Source of the DNA: Anseranas semipalmata | Taxonomy: Eukaryota; Chordata; Aves; Anseriformes; Anseranatidae | Direction: 5' to 3' | DNA length: 64,000 bases | NCBI GenBank assembly: GCA_013399115.1 | Contig: VXAA01006529.1 | Span: 47,518-111,517 of the forward strand | Shown here: positions 26,101 to 35,172 of the stretch, piece after piece | Numbering within the stretch: position 1 is the first letter of the stretch | Layout of the letters: the number at the start of each line of letters is the position of its first letter | The notes under the pieces: generated by a model | What the model was told of the DNA's origin: nothing | Databases searched by the model: none | The model's input: the letters and a program-made list of their open reading frames with translations, nothing else | Translations under genes and position numbers: made by a program

Positions 26101-27479
26101 CCTGACATACATGAATTGGTCGAAAACATCAAGTCTGTTTTAAAATCAGACGAGGAACATATGGCGGAAGCTATCACCAGTGCCACCTTCCTTGAGCAGG
26201 TAGTTTTATTACTTATATTTATAAGCTGATCTTGGTTTGAGAGTATAGGTTTACATTTGAACTCTACTTTGTGTGTCAATTTTTTTTAAACCTAATTTAG
26301 ATTCTTTGGGAACGTGCAAGAAGCGGTGAGGCTGTGTATGTGTGATGTCTCTGGCCATGTGGTTGACAGAGCAAGGCAGGTCAGAAGACTTAACACTGTA
26401 TATTTTAAAGCTGAAGGATATGGTCTTGTGTGGAATCATGAATTGTACATGCTGTGGCAGTGTTTTATACTGAAGGTGGCAGGTGAGAGGGAAGAGAAGC
26501 AACTGGCATGAATGGAGACTGACAAGAAAATTTTGATGTAAACTCACTGGAAGCAACTTTTTGTGATTTGTTCCCAGAATAAATATAAGACCTGAATAAA
26601 TATAAGACCTAGTACTGAAGGAAAAAAGTAGAAAGTAGAAAAGATGTGCTTACATCAATGGAATGAATATTCAGCCATTTCAGACACTGCAGACTTCATA
26701 AAACAAATATTTCAGCAGCTTATAGAGCAGTCAGAAGAATGAATTGATTCAAGCACGGCGTGACTGATTTGCTGTGACAACTGATTTTGGTTTGAGTTGT
26801 CACGCAAAACACATCAAAAATTTTAATTTAGGCTGTAGAAATAAAGTGAGATTTTCCCACTGCACCCTCAGGCAACAGAAGCCTCAACAAATTTGATAAA
26901 AACAGCTGAAAAATATTTTCCTTGTGAGAATTTCATTTTTCACACTGGCCTGAAGCTTGTTGCAGTCCAGTGGCTTCAGCAGGAAATAACACTTACATTC
27001 CTATTAAACCATACCTGACATGCTGTGGTTTGGGGTGAACTAATTCTTGTACAGCTTTCACCAAAAAAAAAAAAGTGAGGAATGACAACACTCCCTGCTT
27101 TTCTCAGTGGGACTTTTCCTATCTCTTTTGGACAAATACCAGCTTTACTCTCAGGTAATTTTTTTTTTTTGAAAATGGGCAACACTACAACTTCTTCCTA
27201 GTTGGGCAAGAAACCATCTTGATAGAACAAGAGCCTGAAAAGAAATCTGATTGACATTTTTTCTTTCTAAAGGTGATGGCGCCCGCCCAGCAAGCCACGT
27301 CGCTGAGGGCTGATGTGTTACCTTTTAGACGGCATCCTGGACTGCTGCACCTGGAGAGCTGTGGTGACCTGAGCACTTTCACAAGAGGTGAAGGTCAGTT
27401 AGCAGAGAGGAGGATCCAGAGGACAGAGCATGAACGGCCTCACAGTCTTATTGGAGTTGTCAGGGAAACTGTACTTTGA
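2094..27479 (+). CDS. ENTREP1: ENTREP1 (FAM189A2), endosomal four-pass transmembrane protein, 5' partial, 10 coding exons
   Basis: Coding exons are 2094-2150, 12242-12352, 14095-14223, 14926-15033, 15158-15291, 19595-19724, 20257-20332, 23906-24055, 25910-26199 and 27273-27479; joined they give 1392 nt (463 residues plus stop) in one frame. Three hydrophobic segments are visible, at about residues 1-12, 18-45 and 100-130, with a Cys-rich loop (KICFCCEEF) between the last two. A long cytoplasmic tail follows with two PPxY motifs (PPSY at 163-166, PPPPY at 208-212), a basic [11 protein letters not shown] stretch, and a conserved end [16 protein letters not shown]. From family knowledge, ENTREP proteins bind the WW domains of NEDD4-type ligases such as ITCH and promote endocytosis of receptors such as CXCR4. 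The first transmembrane exon and start codon are not in the window. The paralogues ENTREP2/3 are less likely because the [12 protein letters not shown] and [16 protein letters not shown] blocks and the APBA1 neighbour fit ENTREP1. Confidence 0.93.
8261..9250 (+). mobile_element. CR1 LINE fragment, old, frame-broken
   Basis: About 1 kb of the 3' half of a CR1 ORF2 plus 3' end. Recognisable pieces are the [13 protein letters not shown] and [12 protein letters not shown] reverse-transcriptase region, a KKANGIL..SRSREV-like block, the [14 protein letters not shown] segment in another frame, the ACTGTGAGG..CAGGTTGCCCAGAG segment and the end CCCTTCCAACCTCAGCCATTCTGT. Many frameshifts and stops show it is ancient. 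It is in the same orientation as the host gene. Confidence 0.9.
9671..9842 (+). repeat. T-rich simple repeats: (TTTA)n then (GTTT)n and poly-T
   Basis: TTTA units occupy about 9671-9696. GTTT/GTTTT units and T runs fill 9767-9842. They lie in the 10-kb ENTREP1 intron. Confidence 0.9.
11405..11750 (+). mobile_element. CR1 LINE fragment, internally deleted
   Basis: A piece of ORF2 ([25 protein letters not shown], split by frameshifts) at about 11415-11665 is joined directly to the CR1 3' terminus GGTTGGAACCAGATGATCTT..CCATTCTGTGATTCTATG. About 1.5 kb of the usual element is missing between the two parts. The tail continues into a degenerate ATGAT repeat. Confidence 0.88.
12242..12352 (+). CDS. 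ENTREP1: ENTREP1 exon, third transmembrane helix
   Basis: A 111-bp exon, phase 0, acceptor TGTTTCAG, donor GTGAGC. It encodes the hydrophobic run [20 protein letters not shown] followed by [17 protein letters not shown], the hallmark of this family at the start of the extracytoplasmic loop. Confidence 0.93.
12821..12850 (+). repeat. (ATAAT)n microsatellite
   Basis: A short TA run followed by four to five ATAAT units, in the ENTREP1 intron just downstream of the third transmembrane exon. Confidence 0.85.
14095..14223 (+). CDS. ENTREP1: ENTREP1 exon, Cys-rich loop
   Basis: A 129-bp exon, phase 0, acceptor TCTTTAAAG, donor GTACTC (a weak donor). It begins [20 protein letters not shown] and ends AVHLLLK. 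The Cys cluster is expected to form the loop between transmembrane segments 3 and 4. Confidence 0.93.
14926..15033 (+). CDS. ENTREP1: ENTREP1 exon, fourth transmembrane helix
   Basis: A 108-bp exon, phase 0, acceptor GTTCTTCAG, donor GTACGT. It encodes [20 protein letters not shown], then [16 protein letters not shown]: a hydrophobic helix followed by a basic stop-transfer sequence, so the C-terminal tail is expected in the cytosol. Confidence 0.94.
15158..15291 (+). CDS. ENTREP1: ENTREP1 exon, acidic juxtamembrane region with first PPxY motif
   Basis: A 134-bp exon that ends two bases into an Arg codon, with donor GTAAAT. It encodes an acidic stretch [20 protein letters not shown], then [16 protein letters not shown]. 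The PPSY is a canonical WW-domain ligand. Confidence 0.93.
15292..19594 (+). other. ENTREP1 intron, 4.3 kb
   Basis: An intron whose Arg codon is split after two bases. It has a GC- and CpG-richer patch at about 16.85-17.25 kb and the poly-C/N tract at 18550-18566. I see no exon. Confidence 0.8.
18550..18566 (+). repeat. Poly-C run ending in N
   Basis: Sixteen C followed by one undetermined base. The length is probably unreliable. Confidence 0.9.
19595..19724 (+). CDS. ENTREP1: ENTREP1 exon with second PPxY motif
   Basis: A 130-bp exon, acceptor TGTCGCAG, donor GTATGG. Its first base completes the Arg codon of the previous exon. It encodes [20 protein letters not shown] followed by [14 protein letters not shown]. 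The PPPPY is the strongest candidate docking site for an ITCH-type ligase. Confidence 0.94.
20257..20332 (+). CDS. ENTREP1: ENTREP1 short tail exon
   Basis: A 76-bp exon, phase 0 in and phase 1 out, acceptor TTTTATTCCAG, donor GTAAAA. It encodes [25 protein letters not shown] plus one base. Sequence similarity is weak here, so the call rests on the splice sites, the phase and the position between two certain exons. Confidence 0.8.
21608..21663 (+). repeat. AT-rich degenerate repeat
   Basis: Repeated ATATATTTATATATATGATA-like units, largely self-complementary. Confidence 0.8.
21948..22300 (+). mobile_element. Decayed solo LTR of an avian endogenous retrovirus
   Basis: The start (TGTACTGGGACTGGCTGGGA), the following CATAGCAGCCCG and GTTTTAGCTACTGCTGAGCA blocks, a polyadenylation signal in CAGCAATAAAGGCTGGGA at about 22180-22197, and the end CGGCTGCCTGCTGGGGTTAA match an LTR family I recognise as common in bird genomes. 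It is about half the usual length, with an apparent internal deletion near 22200. No internal retroviral genes and no clear target duplication are seen. Assignment to ERVL or another class is not resolved. Confidence 0.75.
23906..24055 (+). CDS. ENTREP1: ENTREP1 tail exon with [11 protein letters not shown] motif
   Basis: A 150-bp exon, phase 1 in and out, acceptor GACTACTCAG, donor GTGACT. It encodes a Ser-rich linker and then [20 protein letters not shown], a conserved basic block that looks like a phosphorylation or 14-3-3 type site. A CR1 fragment begins only about 40 bp downstream of its donor. Confidence 0.88.
24095..24177 (+). mobile_element. CR1 3'-end fragment
   Basis: A short 5'-truncated copy with GGGGGTTGGAACCAGATGAT, TTTCCAACCCAAGCCATTC and the octamer tail ATTCTATGATTCTGTG. 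It begins about 40 bp after the donor of the ENTREP1 exon ending at 24055. Confidence 0.88.
24541..24560 (+). repeat. (AATA)n microsatellite
   Basis: About four AATA units in the ENTREP1 intron. Confidence 0.85.
25910..26199 (+). CDS. ENTREP1: ENTREP1 long C-terminal exon
   Basis: A 290-bp exon, the largest in the window for this gene, acceptor TTTGTCTTCAG, donor GTAGTT. It contains [30 protein letters not shown] and [20 protein letters not shown], all strongly conserved in this family. The last part is predicted helical. Confidence 0.95.
27273..27479 (+). CDS. ENTREP1: ENTREP1 terminal coding exon
   Basis: A 207-bp coding segment ending in TGA at 27477-27479, phase 0, acceptor TTCTTTCTAAAG. 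It starts [20 protein letters not shown] and ends with the conserved [16 protein letters not shown]. Confidence 0.94.
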   Translation: MMAPAQQATSLRADVLPFRRHPGLLHLESCGDLSTFTRGEGQLAERRIQRTEHERPHSLIGVVRETVL

Positions 27480-28455
27480 GATGGCTTCTCTCTCTTCTCA
27501 GCAGAGCACTTCTGTCAGGCACACATGCTGCACAAGAAAACCACCTCTGACAAGTAGGTGGAAGAGGGTGTCGCTAATCCATTTTTTTGTACCCTTGTGC
27601 TCAGACTCCCAACGGGAAGCTCATTCTACAAACCCTCTTAATAAGCAGATTGCGAGCTGACCTTCAAATTGGGCTGTTCAGGTGCAACCAGTGTGTTTGA
27701 TATTGTACTGTTCTGTTGCACCTCTGTAGTCTATTGCCACGTAGGACAGAGTTGTTTTTTTTCTCAGCTTAGAAGAGATATGGCAGCAGGGCTCTGTGCC
27801 TTGGTTCATCCAGGCTGAGGCAAGGACAGTTAACGTGCGCGTGCACTTTATGTCTCATTGAAGAACAGTGGCCAGAGTTGATGCCTGTGTTTATCTGGTG
27901 TATATTACTGTAGCTCCATTGATTTTTAGCTGGCCTGTTCCAACTTACTTCCTAGTAGAGGTGCTTTCGACGTATCAGCTGACATACATGCTGAAAGCAT
28001 TTATGCAGCCATCTCAAATCTTCTGCAGATGCTCCTAGAATCCTACCTAATACTGTTTTGGCAGCTTTAACCACTAGGCCACAGTGACCCATGAGTCGTC
28101 ACTCTCCAGTAAATGTACAAGCCAGTTGGCTCAAGCTGTTGACTACAGATAGTTTGTCAAGCTCTGTTCTGTATCTATGCTGCTAACTGGGAATACGCTA
28201 AGTGTTTCCAGAGGCTGGGATCAGGCACACAATTTTGATTTGCAAGGCTAGTTGCAGCCTTCTGTGTCTCAGGCAGGGTGACTAAATACTCCTGCTATTT
28301 TAATGATAAAGCTTTATTTAACAATTATTAAACAGCTTTCATACTGAAAATCAAAAAGCTTTACAGTGAGTTTTAATTAAGATTGTTCAGAAGTGGCAAC
28401 TGTGCAGTTTCACTTATGAGAGAAGTTGAATAAAATAAAATGCTCATCTCTACAC
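27480..28455 (+). other. ENTREP1: Probable ENTREP1 3' UTR
   Basis: The non-coding stretch after the stop runs to a pair of overlapping AATAAA signals near 28429-28439, followed by a GT-rich stretch (TTGGTGTTTT) near 28460. The end is inferred from these signals only. An earlier cleavage site or a longer 3' UTR cannot be excluded. Confidence 0.45.
28429..28439 (+). terminator. Candidate ENTREP1 polyadenylation signal (double AATAAA)
   Basis: AATAAA at 28429-28434 overlaps AATAAA at 28434-28439. A GT-rich element follows about 20-30 nt downstream, the expected arrangement for cleavage near 28455. Confidence 0.45.
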
Positions 28456-30329
28456 TCGAATTGGTGTTTTACTTTTACTGTCTGGTACAGGAGATACATC
28501 AGGGCTCTTAGGAGTGCTGGAGCACTGGCATATTGGTACATTTTGCTCTCAGAAATAAGAGCATAGCAAGAAAAAATTGACGGATTTTGTCTTGTAGAAG
28601 AAAGAAAACAGTGCAAGAACATGCTAGCTTTTACCTCAGTTGTATTACATATTTTGCAATTCCATTACATTTAAAACTCCAGCTTTTCTTGTTACATGCA
28701 TCACTTGATGTGGGAGTTCTTTCAGAGTTGCGGTATTAGCTTCCTTTTCCCAGTTAACCATTCCCCTTCCAAAAACAGATTGTGGAAGAAGAGAATGACG
28801 TGCCCCATCAACACACATTTTCCTTCCAGCAGCTCTTAATGGCTCTTACTCAAGTGTTACACTCTATGTAACTCCTTATCAGGGGAAAAAATGTGGAAGG
28901 TCCCTGGGCTCTAAGTCAGGATGGAGCATAAGCTTATACTTCGGAAAACTTGATCAGATTTCAGTTAATGGATGAAACAGGACTAATCTGAATAGTTAGC
29001 TTCCTATCTGAAGATAGAAAGCAAATCTACTACAAAATAATGGTGTTGCAAACTGAATAATTTTCCAACATACAAGTTAAATTTCTCCCCAGGTATTAGA
29101 ACAGTAACACTGCAAGTTCCAAAAAAGTGATTTACAAAATGATCAAAAATGATTCCCAATGTAGCAAGTTAAATTAAATTCTATTCAGGTGCAGAGATAC
29201 ATGGAGTTAACAGTCACATATCCATACTTCCTTTTTCTTTTTTGTGAACAGAATCTCAGCAAGAGATAATATTAAGGACACTTACCACATTTAATGCTAT
29301 TTTGGGAAGTTTAAAACATGCGAAGATTTGAAGAGCTACGGGGTATCTAGCAGCTAACTTTAATCACCACAGTTCCAGTGACAGTGCAGCCCTTAGCAAT
29401 AGAAGAATCATTTTCCTTTCATAGTTTTTTTCCCCTCCCTTTTGGAAAAGTTTATGCAAACCTCTTTCATTAGAGCCAGTCTCCCACCAGCAGTTTCTCT
29501 CTCTCTGTTTCTCTTTACTGCCAGCTTTATGAGCTGTCTTACATTCAAAAGATAAACTTCTCATGCTCTTTTCCATTTGCAAATGCAGTCTCATTTCCAT
29601 TCCAGGCAGCCTTCCAAACTAATGAAAAGCAGTCCCCTTTCATGGATAGCACACTTCCAAACACAGAAGCCTTACCCCTCTTCCTCCAACTTTCACCCAA
29701 TGAAGAAGCCACATGTAGAGCAATGGGAACTTAATAGTGGGTGAGAAGCTGCCCTCATAGTCCCAGACATTCTCATTCTAAAGCGGGGGGTACAAAGTTC
29801 AGTGCTGTCATACTGTCTCTTCCTCCTGCTGCCACAGTATATCCCCTGAACTTCCATGGTCTTAAATGAAGAGGCCTTTCTGGAGAAGGAGCAGAATACA
29901 CATCTCATTCAGCGGGGAAATTCATAGAAGGCGTGGAAGAAACATGAGATGGAAGAGGGAGGAAAGACGGAGTACATACAGACTGTGAAAGACAAGGTAG
30001 GAAAGAAGCATCGATGCAAATAAGGTTAAGCAGGAAAGATGGATGTAAAATAGAAAAAACAAAACCAAAAACTGTACCTGGGCTCAGAGAGCTGCTGGGG
30101 TGTAGTTTAGCTGCCCAGCAGGGTAAAACCACCACAAATTGCTACAGTGAAAGCATGAGAGTTAGTATAAACCATAGGTATGTTGCTTGGCTGAGATGGA
30201 ATACAAGCATTTAAAACAGACACAAGGTTTCGGTATTGCCAACAAAAAGTCTGGATTGCTGAGAAGGGGAGAATTCCAGAAAAGCAGTCATGCCAGGTCC
30301 GTGGCAGAGAAAATGGATGTATCCAAAAA
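28456..30329. other. Intergenic sequence
   Basis: AT-rich sequence between the probable ENTREP1 3' end and the CR1. I see no coding exon, RNA gene or recognised repeat. Confidence 0.5.
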
Positions 30330-32190
30330 CACACACACACAGAATCACACAGAATCACACAGAATCTCCCGAGTTGGAAGGGACCCATAAGGATCATCGA
30401 GTTCAACTCCTGGCACTGCACAGGTCTACCCAAAATTTTAGACCATGTGACTAATTGCACAGTCCAAACGCCTCTTAAATTCAGACAGGCTTGGTGCAGT
30501 GACTACTTCACTGGGGAGCCTGTTCCAGTGTGCAACCACCCTCTCAGTGAAGAACCTCTTCCTGATGTCCAACCTAAACCTCCCCTGCCTCAGCTTGACA
30601 CCATTGCCGCGGGTTCTATCACTGGTGATTAAGGAGAATAGGTCGGCGCCTGGCCCTCCACTCCCCCTCGCAAGGAAGTTGTAGACTGCGATGAGGTCTC
30701 CCCTCAGCCTCCTCTTCTCCAGGCTGAACAGGCCAAGTGACCTCAGCCGCTCCTCGTACGTCTTCCCCTCTAGGCCCTTCACCATCTTCGTCGCCCTCCT
30801 CTGGACACTCTCCAGCAGTTTTACATCCTTTTTGTACTGTGGTGCCCAGAACTGCACACAGTACTCAAGGTGAGGCCGCACCAGCGCAGAGTAGAGCGGG
30901 ACAATCACTTCCCTCGACCGGCTAGCAATGCCGTGCTTGATGCACCCCAGGATACGGTTGGCCCTCCTGGCTGCCAGGGCACACTGCTGGCTCATATTCA
31001 ACTTGCTGTCAACCACAACCCCCAGATCCCTCTCTGCGGGGCTGCTCTCCAGCGTCTCATTGCCCAGTCTGTACGTATAGCCAGGGTTGCCCCGTCCCAG
31101 GTGCAGGACGCGGCACTTGCTCTTATTAAACTTCATGCGGTTGGTGATTGCCCAGCTCTCCAATCTGTCCAGATCTCTCTGCAAGGCCTTTCCACCCTCA
31201 GCCGAGTCTACAACTCCTCCCAGTTTGGTGTCATCGGCAAATTTGCTCAAAACTCCTTCTAGTCCAACATCCAAGTCGTTTATAAAAACATTGAAGAGGA
31301 CTGGCCCTAAAATGGAGCCTTGAGGGACCCCACTAGTGACCATCCGCCAGCCTGATGTGGCCCCATTTACCACAACCCTTTGAGCCCTGCCCGTCAGCCA
31401 ATTGCTCACCCATCGTATGATGTTTTTGTCTAGCTGTATGCTGGACATTTTGTCCAGCAGGATCCTATGGGAAACTGTATCAAAAGCTTTGCTGAAGTCC
31501 AAAAAGATCACATCAGCTGGTTTCCCTTGATCGACTAGATGGGTGATCTTATCATAAAAAGAAATCAAATTTGTTAGGCAGGACCTACCCCTCGTGAACC
31601 CATGTTGGCTGGGACCAATGACTGCATTGTCCCCCAGGTGCGCTTCAATAACTCCCAGGATAATCTTCTCCATAATTTTACCAGGCACTGACGTGAGACT
31701 GACAGGCCTGTAATTGCTAGGATCTTCTTTCTTGCCCTTCTTGAAAATTGGCACAACATTTGCCACCTTCCAGTCCACTGGGACCTCTCCAGATTCCCAA
31801 GACCGTTGAAAAATAATTGAGAGAGGTCTCGCGATGACGTCAGCCAGCTCTTTAAGCACCCTGGGATGAATCCCATCCGGACCCATGGACTTGTATGGAT
31901 CCAGATGGAGCAGCAAATCCCGCACACGTTCAGGGTCGGTTGGGAGTTTATCATTCCCACTGTCACGGTCCTCCAGCTCAGGGCACCCGGGGTCCCGAAG
32001 CCCATCATCAGCGTTGAAGACGGAGGCAAAGAAGGCATTAAACGTCTCTGCTTTGCCTATGTCCTTGTCTGTGAGGTGACCTTCCCCATCAAGTAGTGGA
32101 CCTATGTTTTCTTTGGTCCTCCTTTTTCTGTTCACATATTTAAAAAAGCCCTTTTTATTGTCTCCCACAGACTTGGCCAAAACATTGTAG
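30330..32190 (-). mobile_element. CR1 LINE, 5'-truncated, young copy
   Basis: On the minus strand the element runs from about 32190 to a 3' terminus at about 30330: the ORF, a short 3' UTR with GGGTCCCTTCCAACTCGGGA, and the octamer-like tail GATTCTGTGTGATTCTGTG grading into (TG)n. The reverse-transcriptase ORF has no stop or frameshift over 1.74 kb, so the insertion is recent relative to the other copies. The endonuclease part is absent. It sits between the converging ends of ENTREP1 and APBA1. Confidence 0.93.
30438..32180 (-). CDS. CR1 ORF2 C-terminal part, reverse transcriptase (580 codons)
   Basis: The open frame encodes a non-LTR retrotransposon reverse transcriptase. Visible motifs in order are: a [20 protein letters not shown] block at about 97-116; [20 protein letters not shown] at 156-175; [14 protein letters not shown] with the first catalytic Asp (about 226-239); [20 protein letters not shown] (283-302); and FADD, the catalytic YxDD-equivalent, at 314-317. 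The CR1 C-terminal region with [14 protein letters not shown] and [20 protein letters not shown] follows. Full CR1 ORF2 has an N-terminal AP-endonuclease, which is missing, so this copy could not start its own integration. The first Met is arbitrary because the element is 5'-truncated. Confidence 0.93.
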   Translation of the reverse strand: MAKSVGDNKKGFFKYVNRKRRTKENIGPLLDGEGHLTDKDIGKAETFNAFFASVFNADDGLRDPGCPELEDRDSGNDKLPTDPERVRDLLLHLDPYKSMGPDGIHPRVLKELADVIARPLSIIFQRSWESGEVPVDWKVANVVPIFKKGKKEDPSNYRPVSLTSVPGKIMEKIILGVIEAHLGDNAVIGPSQHGFTRGRSCLTNLISFYDKITHLVDQGKPADVIFLDFSKAFDTVSHRILLDKMSSIQLDKNIIRWVSNWLTGRAQRVVVNGATSGWRMVTSGVPQGSILGPVLFNVFINDLDVGLEGVLSKFADDTKLGGVVDSAEGGKALQRDLDRLESWAITNRMKFNKSKCRVLHLGRGNPGYTYRLGNETLESSPAERDLGVVVDSKLNMSQQCALAARRANRILGCIKHGIASRSREVIVPLYSALVRPHLEYCVQFWAPQYKKDVKLLESVQRRATKMVKGLEGKTYEERLRSLGLFSLEKRRLRGDLIAVYNFLARGSGGPGADLFSLITSDRTRGNGVKLRQGRFRLDIRKRFFTERVVAHWNRLPSEVVTAPSLSEFKRRLDCAISHMV

Positions 32191-34884
32191 TGGAGAAGAC
32201 ATACCAGAAACTAGGATTCATATTTACAGCAACAACCAACCTCTTTAAGCATTAACCATAGCTCCCTTCCCCATATGCAGTGCAGTTATTTATTGTGCAC
32301 TGGGTCTGAGAAACACCTCTCCTGATTAGCATGCTAACTCCTCAGATTCTTTTGTTTCCTGAGAATTGGTGCTGCACACCCTCAAAAAATGTCAGCGTGC
32401 AGGTTCATGGATAATCTCTTTATCCATAATTGTGTTTGCTAAAAATTATAAATACACCCTATTCATGTAGGCTAATCTCATCAATAGCCTAGTCTCCATG
32501 TGAACAGTTCCTCTCATGCATGATGAATATTATATATAACATACACCATGCACTTCTTTGTGGAAGCCAATGAAATCATTGTTCAGTGGTTGCTACATTG
32601 TTGAAAAGCAAGGAAGAAAATCTAGCAGGATGGATTTTTACGATCTGGGTGTCTTACCACCTTATTTGAAGTTACAAAAGCAAAACGTTTTCTTGGCTCT
32701 TATCTTTGGTAACCTGTGCAGTAATCACACCTGATTGTTTCAGAAGCAATTGTCAAAAGCGGTAACTAAGAAAACTGCAACTTATCAGAACTATGGTTTA
32801 AATGAAAAGTTCCAGTAGCAAAGTGTAGGTATTCAGATAGATACAAAGTTAGCTTTCAGTAAAAACTAGTATTCAGAGTTTTACCCTTTATATCAGAAAG
32901 CTCTTCGTTAATTTGCAAACTAATTAAAATGCAAACTGAAAAAAGTGCTCTGCATTCAGCAGTTTTGGCCCAGTAGCCTTCTCACTTAATGGTGGGACAT
33001 CATTGCCTTACTGACAGAAACAACACCAAAATTCCAAAGCATATGTGTTTTGCACCAGGAGGTGCTGGTTTGTTATCACCCCAGTAAAAAAAGCACTTAG
33101 GGTCTTGTAAAGTATCATTTAAAATTCTATTTATTAGTACTAATGCTATAAAGAATGATGATAGTACTGATAATCTTATGTCCCCTAAATATGGGAACCC
33201 CAAGTTGTACAGTATCTAAAAGGCCAATGATCAGAGTGCAAACATTGTGCAGTTCCCATCCATGCAAGGACTACCCCATTTTGGTCATTTGAGCTACTAC
33301 GAGATTCTCTTAGAGAAAACAACTCCATTTGTCACTTCTACTGTCAAACACAAAGGATGTTCACATAAGAGCTGCTTGCTGCTCTCAGATAAAGGCAAGT
33401 GCAATCGCCAGTACCAAGTGGGAGCTGCCCGCAGGCTCCTCTCTTACGATCACCCAGCCAAGTTCATCCCCTGGCCGAGGACAACGTGCAGCACAACGCT
33501 GCCCAGAGGCCATGCTGTGCATGCAGCACAGAGCAGCACAGCGCTGCCTGGGGCATGCTAGGTTAGCTGATACCTGGATCACCGACTCCTCATAATGTTC
33601 TTTGGGTCACTACAGTATGCTCCTGCACCGAACATTTATATCAGAGCCTCAGCCCCAGTCTCAGCCAACTCAGTCCCCATGGAGTATCAGCACCACCTCT
33701 GCAGCCTGCAAGGCCTTACAGGGTGCAGGACCTGGGGTGGGGTGCGGCCTGGTCATCCTCTCAGCGTGGATCCAAACCATTAAAACACTGGAGGTGAGGG
33801 TAAGAATGTCCACTGTGAAGACAGCCATCTGTGAGATTTATATCTGTACTGCTAAAGGAGAAGTCATACTTAGGTTTATCCAGTCAAATGTAGAAAAGTA
33901 CATTCTGATTTCTATATTACAAAAAGTTCTAACAAAAAGGCCAAAGATGACAGGTGGTGTGCAGGGACACAAAGAAAGCTAAACCCGTCTGCTGCACCAT
34001 TTATCAGATGTTTCAGAATTTCTCCAATCTATCATTTAAACAAATAATGTGAAAGGTTAAGTACTTCATTCTCCCATGCTGGCAATATCTGTATTTCATG
34101 CTATGGATTGCCACTCGGTGGCTGAAGGTACCCATACAGCTTTCTTCTGAATCAGCTATGGCATGTATTTTCATTTCTGTAGTTTCAAAGCACTCATGAC
34201 AACCTACAGTGCACAGAAAATCCTATGAGGCCTTACTTGAAGAAACCCCTTTTGCTGACCTTTGCTGGTTAACTTTCAAATATCATTGATAATCAATCTC
34301 TGGTTATACAAGTATTTTTTTAACTTTAGCAAAGGCATTTCCAGGATTTATTCTAAGGACAGGCACATTATAATTTTACCTTCTGCTTATTCAAATAGTA
34401 TTAGGTCTTTAGGAATAAACCATGCCAATGACCTTTCAAGAAAAACAGTGGTTTCAGAAATGGTAATAAGGGAAAAGAATTTTTAGGAAACTCTCATTTA
34501 TGGAAAAAAAACATATTTAGAGTTATTCAGACAACGAAATAGTATTTCTGCCATATAAAAAAGCATCTTGAGATAACGTATTTTTGGAAGGTTCAAACAT
34601 GGTGACAGTTCATATGATAAAAACTTCGATGCAACACTAGGTAAGAAATCAGTTTCATTTAGGAGCACTACTGTCATTTATAACCTGAAAATAATGTTGT
34701 TTTAAAAACAAATTAATAGCATTGGTTCACATCTGCAGAAATACATACACTATACTTCCAAACTAAGTAACAAAAAAGAAATTCAGTTACCTTCCAAGCA
34801 TTCATGCATTCAGTATTGGCAAGCCAACCCCTAAATTAGTATGAGCAAACTCTCAGCCTTGTCTGAGGTATTTTTGTTTTGTAT
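32191..34884. other. Intergenic sequence
   Basis: AT-rich sequence between the CR1 and the probable APBA1 3' end, with a GC-richer patch at about 33400-33560 that I do not recognise. An AATAAA on the minus strand at 33130-33135 could be a more distal APBA1 signal. Confidence 0.5.
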
Positions 34885-34890
34885 TTTATT
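34885..34890 (-). terminator. Candidate distal APBA1 polyadenylation signal
   Basis: AATAAA on the minus strand. It is chosen mainly by the expected 3' UTR length; the downstream GT-rich element is weak. Confidence 0.3.
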
Positions 34891-35135
34891 GTTGCAAATC
34901 TTACAGACATTAGCGTTCTGTTAAATAAAGGAATGTAGCACAGGAAATACATCACAACAAAACAGCTGGCCAGAAATCCCCCAACTCCCTCCCCAGTGAA
35001 AAGCCCAATCCTCTTCCACCCTCCCACCCCCCCAAATCAAACCACAGCAGCTTCATACAGAGGTCAGAGACCTGTGGCAAAAAACATCAGAGGAATTACA
35101 TTCAGTAGATGTGCAGTATCAACATTCCAGGCTCA

Positions 35136-35172
35136 CATATATTTATATATATATATTTATATTTATATATAG
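35136..35172. repeat. (TA)n/(TTTATA)n repeat in the probable APBA1 3' UTR
   Basis: An alternating TA tract interrupted by TTTA units. Confidence 0.85.

Noticed and set aside
31574..32038. 154-codon minus-strand frame inside the 30-32 kb CR1
   Set aside because: It is an alternative frame of the CR1 ORF2 and lacks reverse-transcriptase motifs.
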